The notes: generated by a model not told the origin, from the sequence alone. Shown: positions 31,146 through 41,544, counted from the first letter of the stretch. The stretch is 64,000 bases of DNA from WLMZ01 sp963732585 (GCA_963732585.1 CAVSZY010000003.1:620001-684000); one strand, 5' to 3'. Translations and numbers: made by a program.

Positions 31146-32207
31146 TCGAGCAGCGTCGAGCAAACATCATCGGCCTCGGCACTATCGGTGGTTCCGTTGG
31201 CTTGGCGTTGCGTGAGCGCGGCTGGATGGTCAGCGGTGACGACGTCGAGGTCGAGCGGCTGAACGAAGCGTTGCGCCGCGGGGTGATCGACGAAAGCGGC
31301 ATCGACAGCGAGGCCGAGATCACCTTCGTGGCCACGCCGGTGTCGACCCTCACCGATCAGGTTCGCCTGGCGTTGGATAAGACGTCGGGGATCGTCACCG
31401 ATGTCGGCAGCGTCAAGGGTTCGGTGTGCCAAGCGATCGACGATCCCCGATTTATCGGCGGGCATCCGATGGCCGGCAGCGAACTCGACGGCCTCGACGG
31501 TGCCGACGGCTCGATGTTCAACGGTGCCGTGTGGGTGCTGACGCCAATGTCGCAAACCGCCGACACCACGTTCGCCGCCGTGGCCGCAATCGTCGCCGAA
31601 CTCGGTGCTCAGGTCGTTGCCCTGCCACCGGAACGCCACGACCACATCGTCGCCGTCGTCAGCCATGTGCCGCACCTCACCGCCGCCACATTGATGGGCT
31701 TGGCTTCCCAACGCGGCGAGGAACACGCCGTGCTGCTGCGCCTGGCAGCCGGTGGCTTTCGCGACATGACCCGTATCGCCAGCGGCCATCCGGGAATCTG
31801 GCTGGACATCTGCGCCGAGAATCGGGAAGCGATCGTCGATGGCCTCGACGGCTTGATCGACGGTCTGCGCCGGATGCGCACCATCATTCGTGACGACGAC
31901 CGGGCCGCGCTCAACCAGCGCCTGCGACAGGCCCGCGAAGCCAGGGCGAACATCCCGGTCGCGCGGCATGAACCCCGGCGAACTCGCCGAACTGCGCATT
32001 CCGATTCCCGATCGACCCGGAGCAGCGGCCGAAGTCTTCACCCTCGCCGCCGAACTCAACGTCAACGTCTACAGCTTCGAAGTGGTGCACTACGCCGACG
32101 GCGAGCGCGGTGTCGTCGTGGTCTTGATCGGCATCGAGAGCTCCGATCTGTTCCGCGGTGGGCTGATGGCGCGCGGCTATCACCCGGCCGTGCATCGGCT
32201 GGATTGA
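31142..32207 (+). CDS. tyrA: Prephenate dehydrogenase with ACT domain (one frameshift)
   Basis: About 354 residues once a +1 shift near 31970 is allowed. Oxidises prephenate to 4-hydroxyphenylpyruvate for tyrosine. N-terminal NAD motif ANIIGLGTIGGSVGLALRER, substrate block FIGGHPMAGSELDGLDGADG, and HDHIVAVVSHVPHLTAATLM. The C-terminal ACT regulatory domain is ELRIPIPDRPGAAAEVFTLA then ELNVNVYSFEVVHYADGERG, likely for feedback by an aromatic amino acid. The ACT part is in frame with its own stop at 32205-32207, overlapping the aroA ATG. Confidence 0.88.
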
Positions 32208-33541
32208 TGAGCGCGCTGCGTCCTGCTCTCGCGCTGCACCCGCTGGCCCACACTGTGCGGGTTCCCGGGAGCAAGAGCATCGCCAACCGCGCCCTGATCT
32301 GCGCAGCGCTGGCCGACGGTGTGAGCGTGCTGCGCAACGTGCCCGACGGCGATGACTCGGTGGCCATGGTCGAATGCCTGCTGGCCTTGGGTATCAATGC
32401 CGAGCGTGCCGATAACGGCGCGACGCTGATCGATGGTTGTGCCGGTGTGTTGGCTGCCGGGCCGATCGTCCTCGACGCCAAACTGGCGGGCACCACCTCG
32501 CGGTTCATCACCGCCCTGTGCGCCCTTGGCGACGGTCCCTACACCATCGACGGTGGGGCACCGCTGCGGCGTCGGCCGATGGGCCCGCTGCACGATGCCC
32601 TGCAACAACTCGGTGCCGTCGTCCGGCCGATGGAAAACGTCGGCCACTTGCCGGTCGAGGTTTCCCGAGCGAGTGTCGATGTCGTAGCTGGCCGGGCATC
32701 GCCGCGCCGAGTCGAGATCCCCGGCGACATCAGCAGCCAGTACATCTCAGCGTTGATGATGATCGCCCCCTATCTTGCCGGTGGGTTGGCGATCACGTTG
32801 ACCACGCCGCTGGTCTCGCGACCCTATGTGGAGATGACCGCAGCGGTGATGGCCAGCTTCGGACACCACGCAGTATCCGTCGGCAACCGTGAGATCATCA
32901 CTCGGAGCCGGGCGTTACCGCGGCTGCGACTACACCATCGAACCCGATGCCAGCTCGGCGAGCTACCCCCTCGCCGCAGCGGCGATCTGCGGGGGCTCGG
33001 TGACCGTGCTCGATGTCGGCTCGCCGTCGTTGCAAGGCGACGCTCGCTTTGTCGATCTGCTGCGTGCGGCCGGTTGCGACGTCGCCTTCACCGCCGCCGG
33101 TGTGACGCTGACACGCCGCGGCAACGTTGCACGGCATCGTCGCCGATATGGCCGACATCAGCGATCTGGTGCCGACGGTGGCGGTCGATCGCCCCATTCT
33201 GCGATTCGCCGACGGAGATCAGCGGCGTCGGTTTTATTCGCGCCAAAGAGAGCGACCGGCTCGGCGATCTCTGCGCCGAATTGCGCCGCTGTGGCATCGA
33301 CGCCACGGAGCTACCCGACGGCCTGCGCATCGAACCGCCAACGACCGCCGACCGTGGCCTGCATGGGGCCGCATTGGACACCTTTCACGATCATCGCTTG
33401 GCGATGGCCTTTGGGCTGCTCGGGTTGCGAATCGAGGGAATTGTTGTCAATGATCCCCAGGTCGTGAGCAAGAGTTGGCCAGAATTCTGGACGATGCTTG
33501 CCGAACTCTCCGCCGCTGCCACCCTGGACGTTGCGACATGA
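32207..33541 (+). CDS. aroA: EPSP synthase (3-phosphoshikimate 1-carboxyvinyltransferase), three frameshifts
   Basis: About 443 residues when three +1 shifts are allowed (near 32905, 33120 and 33190). Joins PEP to shikimate-3-phosphate. Motifs are VRVPGSKSIANRALICAALA, LDAKLAGTTSRFITALCALG, PLRRRPMGPLHDALQQLGA, ISSQYISALMMIAPYLAGG, YTIEPDASSASYPLAAAAI, ISGVGFIRAKESDRLGDL, and FHDHRLAMAFGLLGLRIEG. Three single-base gains return the gene to its first frame and no conserved residue is lost. This points to consensus errors. The glycine in the substrate loop before the TTSRF motif reads LAGTTSRF, the common glyphosate-sensitive-like form. Confidence 0.85.
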   Translation: MSALRPALALHPLAHTVRVPGSKSIANRALICAALADGVSVLRNVPDGDDSVAMVECLLALGINAERADNGATLIDGCAGVLAAGPIVLDAKLAGTTSRFITALCALGDGPYTIDGGAPLRRRPMGPLHDALQQLGAVVRPMENVGHLPVEVSRASVDVVAGRASPRRVEIPGDISSQYISALMMIAPYLAGGLAITLTTPLVSRPYVEMTAAVMASFGHHAVSVGNREIITRSRALPRLRLHHRTRCQLGELPPRRSGDLRGLGDRARCRLAVVARRRSLCRSAACGRLRRRLHRRRCDADTPRQRCTASSPIWPTSAIWCRRWRSIAPFCDSPTEISGVGFIRAKESDRLGDLCAELRRCGIDATELPDGLRIEPPTTADRGLHGAALDTFHDHRLAMAFGLLGLRIEGIVVNDPQVVSKSWPEFWTMLAELSAAATLDVAT

Positions 33542-34168
33542 GGGCACAGCACGTCGCCGCCTTCGACGTCGATGGCACCTTGACGACGCGTGACTGCGTC
33601 GTGCCGTTTCTCGAGCTGGTCAGCGGCCGGGCGCAGTTGTTCGGCGGCATGATGCGCGATCCGCTAGCGCCTGGTCGGTGCGGCGATCAACCGCGATCGC
33701 GACCGATTCAAGGCGATGGCCGTGCGCGCTGCGCTGCGCGGCCGCGACGCCGAGGAAGTGGAGCTCGTCGGCGAGCGTTATGCCAAAAAGGTGGCCGACA
33801 ACTGGCTGCGTAGCGACACCCCGCAGCGCCTCGCCTGGCACACCCAACAGGGCCACACTGTGGTGCTTGTGTCGGCCTCGCTCGGCCCCTACCTTCGCCC
33901 GCTTGGGCGGATGCTCGGGGTCGACGACGTGCTGTGCACCGACGTCGTGATCGGTGACGACGGGAAATACACGGGCTCGCTCGACGGCGCCAACTGTCGT
34001 GGCCCGGAGAAGATTCGTCGGCTGCGCACCTGGCTGGCGTCGCGCAATCTCGACAACGCCGAGCTGTGGGCCTACGGCGATAGCGCGGGCGATCGCGAGT
34101 TGCTCGCCGCCGCCCATCACCACTTCCTGGTCAAAGACGTCGTCGTCAGCGCCGAGCCGACCGCATGA
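33538..34168 (+). CDS. HAD-IB family phosphatase (one frameshift), candidate DPPR phosphatase
   Basis: About 209 residues. SerB-like HAD subfamily IB: motif I VAAFDVDGTLTTRDCVVPF at the N-terminus, motif II serine in VVLVSASLGPYLRPLGRML, lysine in GPEKIRRLRTWLA, and motif IV LWAYGDSAGDRELLAAAHHH. A +1 shift near 33671 (an extra C) joins the two halves. The stop overlaps the DPPR-synthase start by 4 nt. In mycobacteria a PAP2-type protein (Rv3807c) is proposed to dephosphorylate decaprenylphosphoryl-5-phosphoribose. Here the coupled HAD enzyme is a reasonable candidate for that step, by context only. It also overlaps aroA by 4 nt. Confidence 0.8.
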
Positions 34169-35041
34169 TTGGCGCGCTGATCAAAGAGGCCCGGCCGAAG
34201 CAATGGGTCAAGAACGTGCTGGTCTTCGCTGCGCCCGGTGCCGCAGGGGTGCTCAGCGAGGCGACACCGCTGGGCAACACGCTGCTGATGTTTCTCGCCT
34301 TCTGCCTGACCAGCGCCGGGACCTACTACTGGAACGACATCCTCGACGTCGAGGCCGACCGCACCCATGCCCAAGCAAGCAGTTTCGACCGATCGCCAGC
34401 GGAGCAATCCCGTTGCCGGTGGCGCGCGATCGTCGGCACTGCGCTGCTCATCGGCGGCCCGCGCTGGCGCTGACGACGCGCTGGCAGGCCGCCGCCGTGT
34501 GTGCCCTGTATGGCGCCTTGACCACCAGCTACAGCACTGTCTTCAAACACATCGCCGTCGTCGACCTGGTGGTCGTCGCCAGCGGATTCGTGCTGCGGGC
34601 GATCGCTGGCGCGAGCAGCCACGAATGTGTCGATGAGCAGCTGGTTTGTGCTCTGCACGTCGTTCGGTTCGCTGTTCATCGTCACCGGCAAGCGCTACGC
34701 CGAGCTGCGCGAGCTGGGCGAAGGCAGCCCGTCCACGGCACGGGCCACGCTGGAGGACTATTCGCTCGGCTTTCTGCGCATCGTGTTGTCGATCAGTTGC
34801 GCGGCCACGCTGGTCGCCTATTGCCAGTGGGCCTTCCAAGTCAAAGAGATCAGCGGCACCCAATGGCCGTTCTACGAACTGTCGATCGTGCCGATGCTGA
34901 TGGCGCTTGCTGCGCTATCTGCTGATCCTCGAACAGGGCCATGGCGCCGCGCCGGAGGAGATTTTCGCCGCCGACCGCACCTTGCAGGTGCTCGGTGTGT
35001 TGTGGCTGGTGACCTTCGCCTGTGGTGTCTACGTCGGCTGA
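34165..35041 (+). CDS. ubiA: Decaprenyl-phosphate phosphoribosyltransferase (UbiA family), several frameshifts
   Basis: About 290 residues, polytopic membrane enzyme. It transfers 5-phosphoribose from PRPP to decaprenyl phosphate, the first committed step to decaprenylphosphoryl-arabinose. N-terminus ALIKEARPKQWVKNVLVFAA, first Asp-rich motif GTYYWNDILDVEADRTH, then FRPIASGAIPLPVAR, and second motif region YSTVFKHIAVVDLVVVASGF with VLRAIAG. These fit the DPPR synthase branch (Rv3806c) rather than menaquinone or heme prenyltransferases. Frame changes near 34366, 34436, 34462, 34620 and 34908 are needed. C-terminus LGVLWLVTFACGVYVG. Coupled to the HAD gene. Confidence 0.82.
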
Positions 35042-35102
35042 GTGCTACGTCGGGCCTACGCGCCTCGCCCACGGGCTCATCGGCCCTGAGCATCCCGCCC
35101 GC

Positions 35103-35108
35103 TAGAAT
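35103..35108 (+). promoter_or_regulatory. -10 box TAGAAT upstream of dprE1
   Basis: TAGAAT lies 9 nt before a GTG at 35118 with no SD, in the 66-bp gap after the DPPR synthase gene. This suggests a leaderless dprE1 promoter. A TTG at 35109 in the same frame is the alternative start. Confidence 0.4.
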
Positions 35109-35117
35109 TTGAGCACC

Positions 35118-36513
35118 GTGGCTGCGACTCCGACACCCCATCGAACCTCATTGACCGGCTGGGGTCGCACCGCCCCAGCGTTGCCGCCGTGCTCAACGTC
35201 GACGCCGATCAGGCGCGTGCCGAAGTCGTTCGCTCTGGCACGTCGGCGGTCGCTGGGCGCGGGTTGTTGGCCAGGGGCTTGGGGCGGGCCTATGGCGACG
35301 CTGCGCAGAACGGAGGCGGCACGGTGCTGCGCCTCGCCGGGTCGGCCAATCTGGCCGTGATCGACGAGGCCTCGGCCGAGGTCACCGTCGGCGCCGGGGT
35401 CGAGCATCGACGACCTGCTGAAAGTGCTCGTCCCTCGTGGGTTCTTCGTGCCGGTCACACCAGGGACACGCTTTGTGACCATCGGCGGGGCGATCGCCAG
35501 CGATATCCATGGCAAGAATCACCACGTCGAAGGGTCGTTCGGTAACCATGTACGGCGGATGTCGTTGCTGCTGGCCGACGGCTCGATCGTCGAGCTTTCG
35601 CCAACGAGCCGGGCCGATCTGTTCTGGGCGACGCTTGGAGGCATGGGCCTGACCGGCATCGTGCTGGAAGCGACGTTCGCCTTGTTGCCTATCGAAACCA
35701 ACCTGTGCCGGGTCGACACGGTGCGCACCCGCGACCTCGATCACGTGTTCGAACTGATGGAGCAAGGCGACAGCGAGTACCGCTACTCGGTGGCCTGGGT
35801 CGATTTGCTAGCTCGCGGTCGCAACTTTGGGCGCAGCGTGTTGACCAGTGGCGAACATGCCACCCGCGACGATCTCGCCGGCACGGCGTGGTCGCTGGCG
35901 ACGTACAAGCCCGAATGTTCGGCCAGCGTGCCCCCGGTGGTGCCCAACGGATGGTCAACAGCTTGACCTCGCAGGCTGTTCAACGAGTTGTGGTACCGCA
36001 AGGCACCACAGAACGGCGTTGGCCAATTGCACTGCGATCGCCGGGTTCTTTCATCCCCTGGACATGGTTGGTTCATGGAACCGGGTCTATGGCCCCGGTG
36101 GGTTCATCCAATATCAGTTCGTCATCCCGTTCGACAAGATCGACGTGTTGCGATCGATCGTCGACCACCATCGTTGAGTCGCGTCGTTGCCAGCCCTGTG
36201 GTTGTGCTCAAGCGCTTTGGCGACGGCAATCCGGCACCGCTGAGTTTCCCGATCGCCTGGGTGGACGCTGACGGTCGATATCCCGGCGACCGTCGACGGG
36301 CTCGGCAACCTGCTCCATCGCCTCGACGAGCAGGTGCTCGGAGCCGGTGGGCGGCACTATTTGGCCAAGGACGCCTACACCACCGCCGAGGCGATCAAGG
36401 CGGGGTATCCGCGCTTGGCCGAATGGAAGGCGATTCGTGACCAGGCCGACCCGAATGGGATGTGGCGCAGCGACCTCGCTCGCCGTCTCGGTTTGATCGA
36501 TCCCTCGGCGTGA
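35118..36513 (+). CDS. dprE1: Decaprenylphosphoryl-beta-D-ribose 2'-oxidase DprE1 (several indels)
   Basis: About 464 residues. FAD-dependent first half of the DPR to DPA epimerisation at the outer face of the membrane. Recognised from LTGWGRTAP at the N-terminus, RGLLARGLGRAYGDAAQNGG, PVTPGTRFVTIGGAIASDIH then GKNHHVEGSFGNHV (FAD-binding vanillyl-alcohol-oxidase fold), FNELWYRKAP, FFHPLDMVGSWNRVYGPGGF, and RHYLAKDAYTTAEAIKAGYP then RLAEWKAIRDQADPNGMWRS near the C-terminus. Six indels, of both signs, must be allowed (about 35171, 35400, 35950, 35980, 36025, 36175, with one more near 36260). The residue aligned with mycobacterial Cys387 is Thr. Confidence 0.85.
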
Positions 36514-36538
36514 TCGCCGGGACAGAAATGGAGCAACG

Positions 36539-37302
36539 ATGAACAACGCCTTTGGTGACCCGCAAACTGTGCTGCTGCTCGGTGGCACCAGCGACATCGG
36601 GCTGGCGATCGTGCGTGCCTTGAGCAGCGATTCGCTGCGCCAGGTGATCTTGGCCTGCCGCGACCCGCACAGCGCCGAGCCGGTGCGCGCCGCGCTGCAA
36701 CGTGACGGGGTGAACGTCAGCGTGGAACGCTTCGATGCCGCCGACACCGCCTCGCATCGCGAGTACATCAGCCGAGGTGGCAACCCGGGTTGGTGATATC
36801 GACGTCGCCATCATCGCCTTCGGCGTGCTCGGCGAGCAATCCGAGTTCGATACCGACAGCGAGGCTGCGGTGCCGCGCCGCGCAGGTCAACTATGTCGGT
36901 GCCGTCAGCGTTGGCTTGTTGCTTGCCGAACAGTTCCGTACCCAGGGCCACGGCAGCATCGTGGTGCTCTCCAGCGTCGCTGGGGAACGAGTCCGCAAGG
37001 CCAACTTCGTCTACGGCTCGACCAAGGCCGGCCTCGACGGATTCGCCCAGGGGCTGGGCGACTCGCTCGATGGCAGCGGGGCCTCGGTGCTCATCGTTCG
37101 CCCAGGGTTCGTTCATTCCTCGATGACTCAGGGGATGAAGGCTGCGCCGTTTGCCACCACCCCGGACAAGGTCGCCGAGGCCACCGTGGCGGCGTTGAAG
37201 AAGGGCAAGCGGACCGTCTGGGCGCCGGGAATCTTGCGCTTTGTGTTCTCGGTGCTGCGGCACATGCCCGGCCCGATGTGGCGCCGTTTACCCCTCGGCT
37301 GA
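36539..37302 (+). CDS. dprE2: Decaprenylphosphoryl-2-keto-ribose reductase DprE2 (two frameshifts)
   Basis: About 253 residues. NADH-dependent short-chain reductase that completes conversion of DPR to decaprenylphosphoryl-arabinose with DprE1. Rossmann motif VLLLGGTSDIGLAIVRALSS, NAG-like strand IDVAIIAFGVLGEQ, catalytic Ser in IVVLSSVAGERVRKANFVY, and the catalytic YxxxK in YGSTKAGLDGFAQGLGD. Two +1 shifts near 36775 and 36880. It starts 26 bp after dprE1, the same order as in mycobacteria. Confidence 0.85.
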
Positions 37303-37448
37303 GCCGTACGATCGCCCGGCGCCGGAACGCCGTTGCAGTCGGCGTGCACGTGCCATCGGGCCGCGCCGGCACCGGAACGCTGACATCGACGGCGTAGTCG
37401 TAGCGGGGATCGTACGGCCCTTCGTAGGGCCCGGGAGCGCCGCCGCCA
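37303..37448. other. Gap between dprE2 and the GT-C gene
   Basis: 146 bp between the dprE2 stop and the nearest stop of the convergent GT-C gene. The minus strand is open in two frames, one reading GAPGPYEGPYDPRYDYAVDV, so it may be the true C-terminal tail of the GT-C protein if an indel hides its reading frame. No terminator hairpin with T-run was seen. Confidence 0.4.
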
Positions 37449-39150
37449 TCACAGCGTTGCGTAGAGACGTACGAGGTCGTTCTCGTAGCTGGCACCAGGC
37501 AGAACTGTTCCTCGACCACCTGGTTTGGGGCGATCGCTGCCGAAGACCACCGACTCGTTCGGTTCGATCCACCCTGACCAGAAGCGGGTCAGAATCAGCC
37601 AGTCGCTGCTGGCCACGTCGTCGGCGAGTCGCGATCCTTCGGCGTTGGCCAAACCGGGATCCATCTCGATAAAGAACGTGCCAGGGGTCAGCTCAGGAAA
37701 GAGGTGGTAGAAGAAGGCGTCGCTGTAGGCGGTCTGGCGCAGGTCGACCGGGCCGACGAGCAGCCGTTGACCAGGCTCCGAGCAAGCGGTCGAGTTCGTC
37801 GATCACCGCCTGCGTGGCCAACGTCGGACGTTCGTCGCCGAGATAGAAGAAGCGATCGTCTCGGCGCACCTCGTAGCCCGGCGCGGCCGTGTCGCTGAGC
37901 GATTGGCGAACCTGCGAGAGGTAGGTGCGGAAGGTGAAGAAGGGAACGATGATGATCGTCGCCGCGGCGATCAGACCGACGCTGATGCCGGTGCGCAACG
38001 CCGGGTTGGTCCGCGGGCTGCGGTAGTAGATCCACTCGATCGATGGCCAGTGGCGCCAGCGGCCAGGAGATGCAGGCGACCCACAGGAAAGTGGGCCGAA
38101 TCGGGGCGCTGCAAGGCTTGCGGCAGCAGTCCGACGGCGAACAGCGACGGCGCTGAGCAACACCACCGAGCGCGGCGATGCTGCGGAGCGGCGGTACAGC
38201 GTGATCGCGGCAACGAGCAGGCCGAAGGCGACGAGGGGCAGCACGAAGAACCACAGCGCCAACTGCTTGGAGGGTGACAGCGCGGGCAAGCCCCACCACG
38301 GCGGGAACTTCTCGCCGATGACCTGCAGCGCTCCGTCCATGTGGTCCCAACTCGGCGGTCGGGGCAGTTCTCGCCCAGCGCGCAGGTGAAACACCGGGTC
38401 GAGCAGCATGCCGCGGAACGCCGTCGATCGGCCCCGCTCGGACGAAATGGACCCACATCGGGATCAGGCCAATCGGCGGCCGCGAGCGGCGAAACGCAGC
38501 ATCGGTCGCGGGCGACGCCACAGCAGCATCACATGGGCCAGAGCCAGGGCGAGACCGAGATCGGGTCGGAAGGTCAACGCCAACCCGGCGAGCACGACCG
38601 CTGACGAGCAGCGCAACACGCGACTCGGCGCGCGTTGCGACGCCCGGGCCGCCAGGAACGACGCTCCACAGACCGAGGGCGACGGCCGCCGCTCCAGGCC
38701 AGGGCCTGCAGGCCGATCGGGGTGTACGACGAAGACAACGCTGAACGCGGCGCACAGCGTCGCGGCGCTCAAACGTCCCCAGCCGCGGGCGATCACCCAG
38801 ATGCCGGCAACGATGCCGAGCTGACTGCAGCAGACCGAAGGTACGTTCGGCTGGTCAGCGTGGCGCCGAAGAGCTGATACCAACCGGCCAGCGCGTCCAG
38901 GGACCCGGGGCCATAGAGATGGAGGAAGTCGACGTTGGCGACGTCGCCGGCCAGCACCCGTTCGGGGAAGGTGAGCATGAAGCCCTCCTCCATCGTCGAG
39001 CCGGTCGCGCGGTACAACCCCCGCAGCGGTAGGGCGACAAGGCCAACGAGGGCACCGACTGAGGGCTGCCACGACTGCCACCGCCGCCAGCCGTTGGTCG
39101 AGCAACCCGCCCTGGCGATCGTTGGCCCGCCGAGCACGAAGGCGCTGGGC
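37449..39150 (-). CDS. Polytopic GT-C-like membrane glycosyltransferase (frameshifted)
   Basis: About 560 residues in pieces over several frames. Many hydrophobic helices (LAAVAVVAALS, LGIVAGIWVIARGWG, GISVGLIAAATIIIVPFFTF). After the second helix an extracellular loop has ERVLAGDVANVDFLHLYGPG, a pattern of actinobacterial GT-C enzymes with an acidic first loop. A soluble C-terminal part has FFYLGDERPTLATQAVIDEL, PVDLRQTAYSDAFFYHLFPE and IEPNESVVFGSD. Donor is expected to be a polyprenyl-phospho-sugar. The 5' boundary with the next gene (about 39150) and the stop are uncertain: TGA at 37449 ends one frame (VRLYATL), but other frames remain open to 37288 or beyond. Confidence 0.6.
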
Positions 39151-41535
39151 GTCGCCGATCGATGGATGGTCGCCACCGGGGCGACAGCGGACCGCGGAAT
39201 CGCGCCGCCAGGGGAGCAAGCCCGACGCCCGCCAGGATGCACAGCACCGGCTCGGACGGCGATGCGGAACCTGGTGGTGCCGTAGGCCAGCGCAGCGGTG
39301 GCCGTGACGTTGAGCGCCACCGCAGCAAAGGGCAGCACGCTGATCCGCCGTCGGCGTAAGTGCACCACGCCGGCGATGCGACGCTGCCGCGAGGCCGTAG
39401 TACATCGCCAGGCCCCACTTGCGCGGCGGTGCGATTGCGTCCCTCGATCGGGGCGAACTCGGTGTTTTGAATCGGGCGGAACAGCTCCCACTGGCGTCCG
39501 ACGCGGGCCAGCATGACCTTGGGCAACTCGCTCGAGGTGATCGCGTCAGGTAGTGCAGGCCGTTCTGGCGCCAGAAGACGGCCTTCTCCGATTCGTCGCC
39601 CGGTGGCTCACCGACCTCGCGGCGCATCTGCTCCTGGCAGTCGTACAACCAGAACCCAAGAAATTTGCCGCTGTAGGTCTCGTCGCAGTTGGCGTAGGTC
39701 AACAGGTCGTTGCTGTTGGTCGACAAGCGGCACGAACTCGTTGAACACCTGATGTTGCGGATCGTCCACGGCACGAGACGTGACGATGCAGGTGGCTGCC
39801 GGCGACGAAGTGCCTGATCCGTAGCGAGCGTGGCCAGCGACGGTGCGCATCAACATCCACGGGGTGACGAAGAGCACCAACAGACTGATGGCCTCGCCGC
39901 GGGTCAGCACTGCGAGCCCGAGAATCACCCCGATGCGCGATCGCCGTGGAGAGCCGTGGCGTGCGCCGCCAGCGGTAGCCATCCAGAATCGCCAAGGTGG
40001 TCAGCAGCGCGGTCAGACCTTCGGGGAACAGGACCCCGTCGATGATCCACAGGTTCGGGTAGACGGCGGCGAAGGCCAGCGGCCAGCAGCGCCGGCGACA
40101 CGTCCGCCGATATGCAGGGCAACGAAGCCACACGGCGAGCACCACGCCGGTGCCGATCAGGCACGAGAGCATCTTGTGGTCGAAATAGGTTGTGCCGCCA
40201 AGGCGGGAACTGATCGAGAGCACGACCGGGTACATCGGGCCGTGGACGGCGCTGGGAATCTGTTTGCCGAAGGCAATCCAGTTCAGCGGTTCGGAGAAGC
40301 CGCGGCCTTGGGCCAGCATGTTGGCGGTGGTGTGGTAAAAGAGCGGGTCGCCGCCGTCGGTGCGCTCTGGGGCGATGGTCAACATGGTGACCACCCGCCA
40401 CAGGAAGCCGAAGCCGATCACGCCGGCGAGGACGACCTCGAAACGCTGCCGTGGCCATGAGCCATACTCCAGGCGATACAGCGGTAAGAGCACGACGGCG
40501 CTGAGCACGACGCCGAAGGCGATCGACAGCGACAGCGTCCACAGCAATGGCGGCAGGCCCGGCCCGAGCAGATGGATGCCCGATTCGGTCTCTGTGACCG
40601 CAGTGCGATATTGGCGGGCGACGATGGCCACCGCCGCCTCGTGGAAGAGCACAAGCCCTGGTGCGGCCAGGGTTGGTGCCACCAGCCACCAAACGCTGCG
40701 CCGGGAGTGGCTGAGGTGGCGGGCGATGAGCACGGCGGCGGCGGCGACGACGAGGTGCAACATGGTGCGCGCCAGGTAATGTCCGCCCGGTTGCTGCACC
40801 GTTGGCCGCAGCGCGCTGGACGCCAGCCAGGCGGCGAGGCCGATGATGGCGATGACCGCCAGCGTCTTTGGTGCCAGCGTGCGACCGAACCAGGCCGCAG
40901 CAATACCGACGGCGATCAGGTCGAGGAACGCGGGGAAGTGGCTGAGCAGACCGTATTGGGTGTCGTGCCCGCTGGCCACGACCAGCAGTCTCCAGGCCAA
41001 GCCGGCGAGCACGATCGAAGCCAGGATCATCGCGGCCTTTCGTGGTGCCTCCCGAGCGACGGATCGAAGCAGCGCAGCGATGGCCACGGCGATCACGCAG
41101 ACCAACACGGTGACGCCTATCGCCGTGCCTAGCAGCGGCATGCGGTTGCGCGGGTTGCGGAACAGCACGACGGTGGCCAGGAGCTGTTTGGGTCGGCCGC
41201 CGGGGTGTAACGCGGCTCAGCGTGGCCACCAGGGTCAGCCCCCACATCGCCGACACCGCCAGTGCGTATTTCACCCAACGTGAGAGCGCGTCGACACCGC
41301 CGAGGCCCGCGATGGTGGGCATCAAGAGCAGACCACCGAGGTAGGCGGCGGCAACGATCAGCAGTGGCTGACCGACGTCGAAACGGGCCAACAGGCGACT
41401 CCTGTGCGACCCCTCGAAGGAGCCGACGACATCGGCTACACGGTGGATGAGCAGGACAAATCCGGCCAAGGCGAGCAACGCGGCGGCACGCCAGTAGTCG
41501 CGCGCTACAGGTTGGGGCAAGGTCGTCACGTTCAC
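39150..41535 (-). CDS. GT39/ArnT-like polytopic glycosyltransferase (frameshifted)
   Basis: About 790 residues, reconstructed over several frames. GTG start at 41535, with minus-strand TACGAT 9 nt upstream. N-terminus VTTLPQPVARDYWRAAALLA, then about 12 membrane helices (LLGTAIGVTVLVCVIAVAIA, TMLHLVVAAAAVLIARHLS, TLSLSIAFGVVLSAVVLLPL). Catalytic-loop pattern GGDPLFYHTTANMLAQGRGF and VYPNLWIIDGVLFPEGLTAL fit the dolichyl/polyprenyl-phosphate-mannose mannosyltransferase (PMT/GT39) group. A periplasmic region LTYANCDETYSGKFLGFWLY and FRPIQNTEFAPIEGRNRTA follows. Likely uses a polyprenyl-phospho-sugar on the outer face. Confidence 0.65.
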
Positions 41536-41544
41536 AACCGCTTC

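Noticed and set aside
31142..33541. A single 799-residue open frame apparently fusing TyrA and AroA
   Set aside because: The middle part is a wrong-frame read of the ACT domain and the later part another wrong-frame stretch. The real genes are in shifted frames with their own start and stop at 32205-32209.
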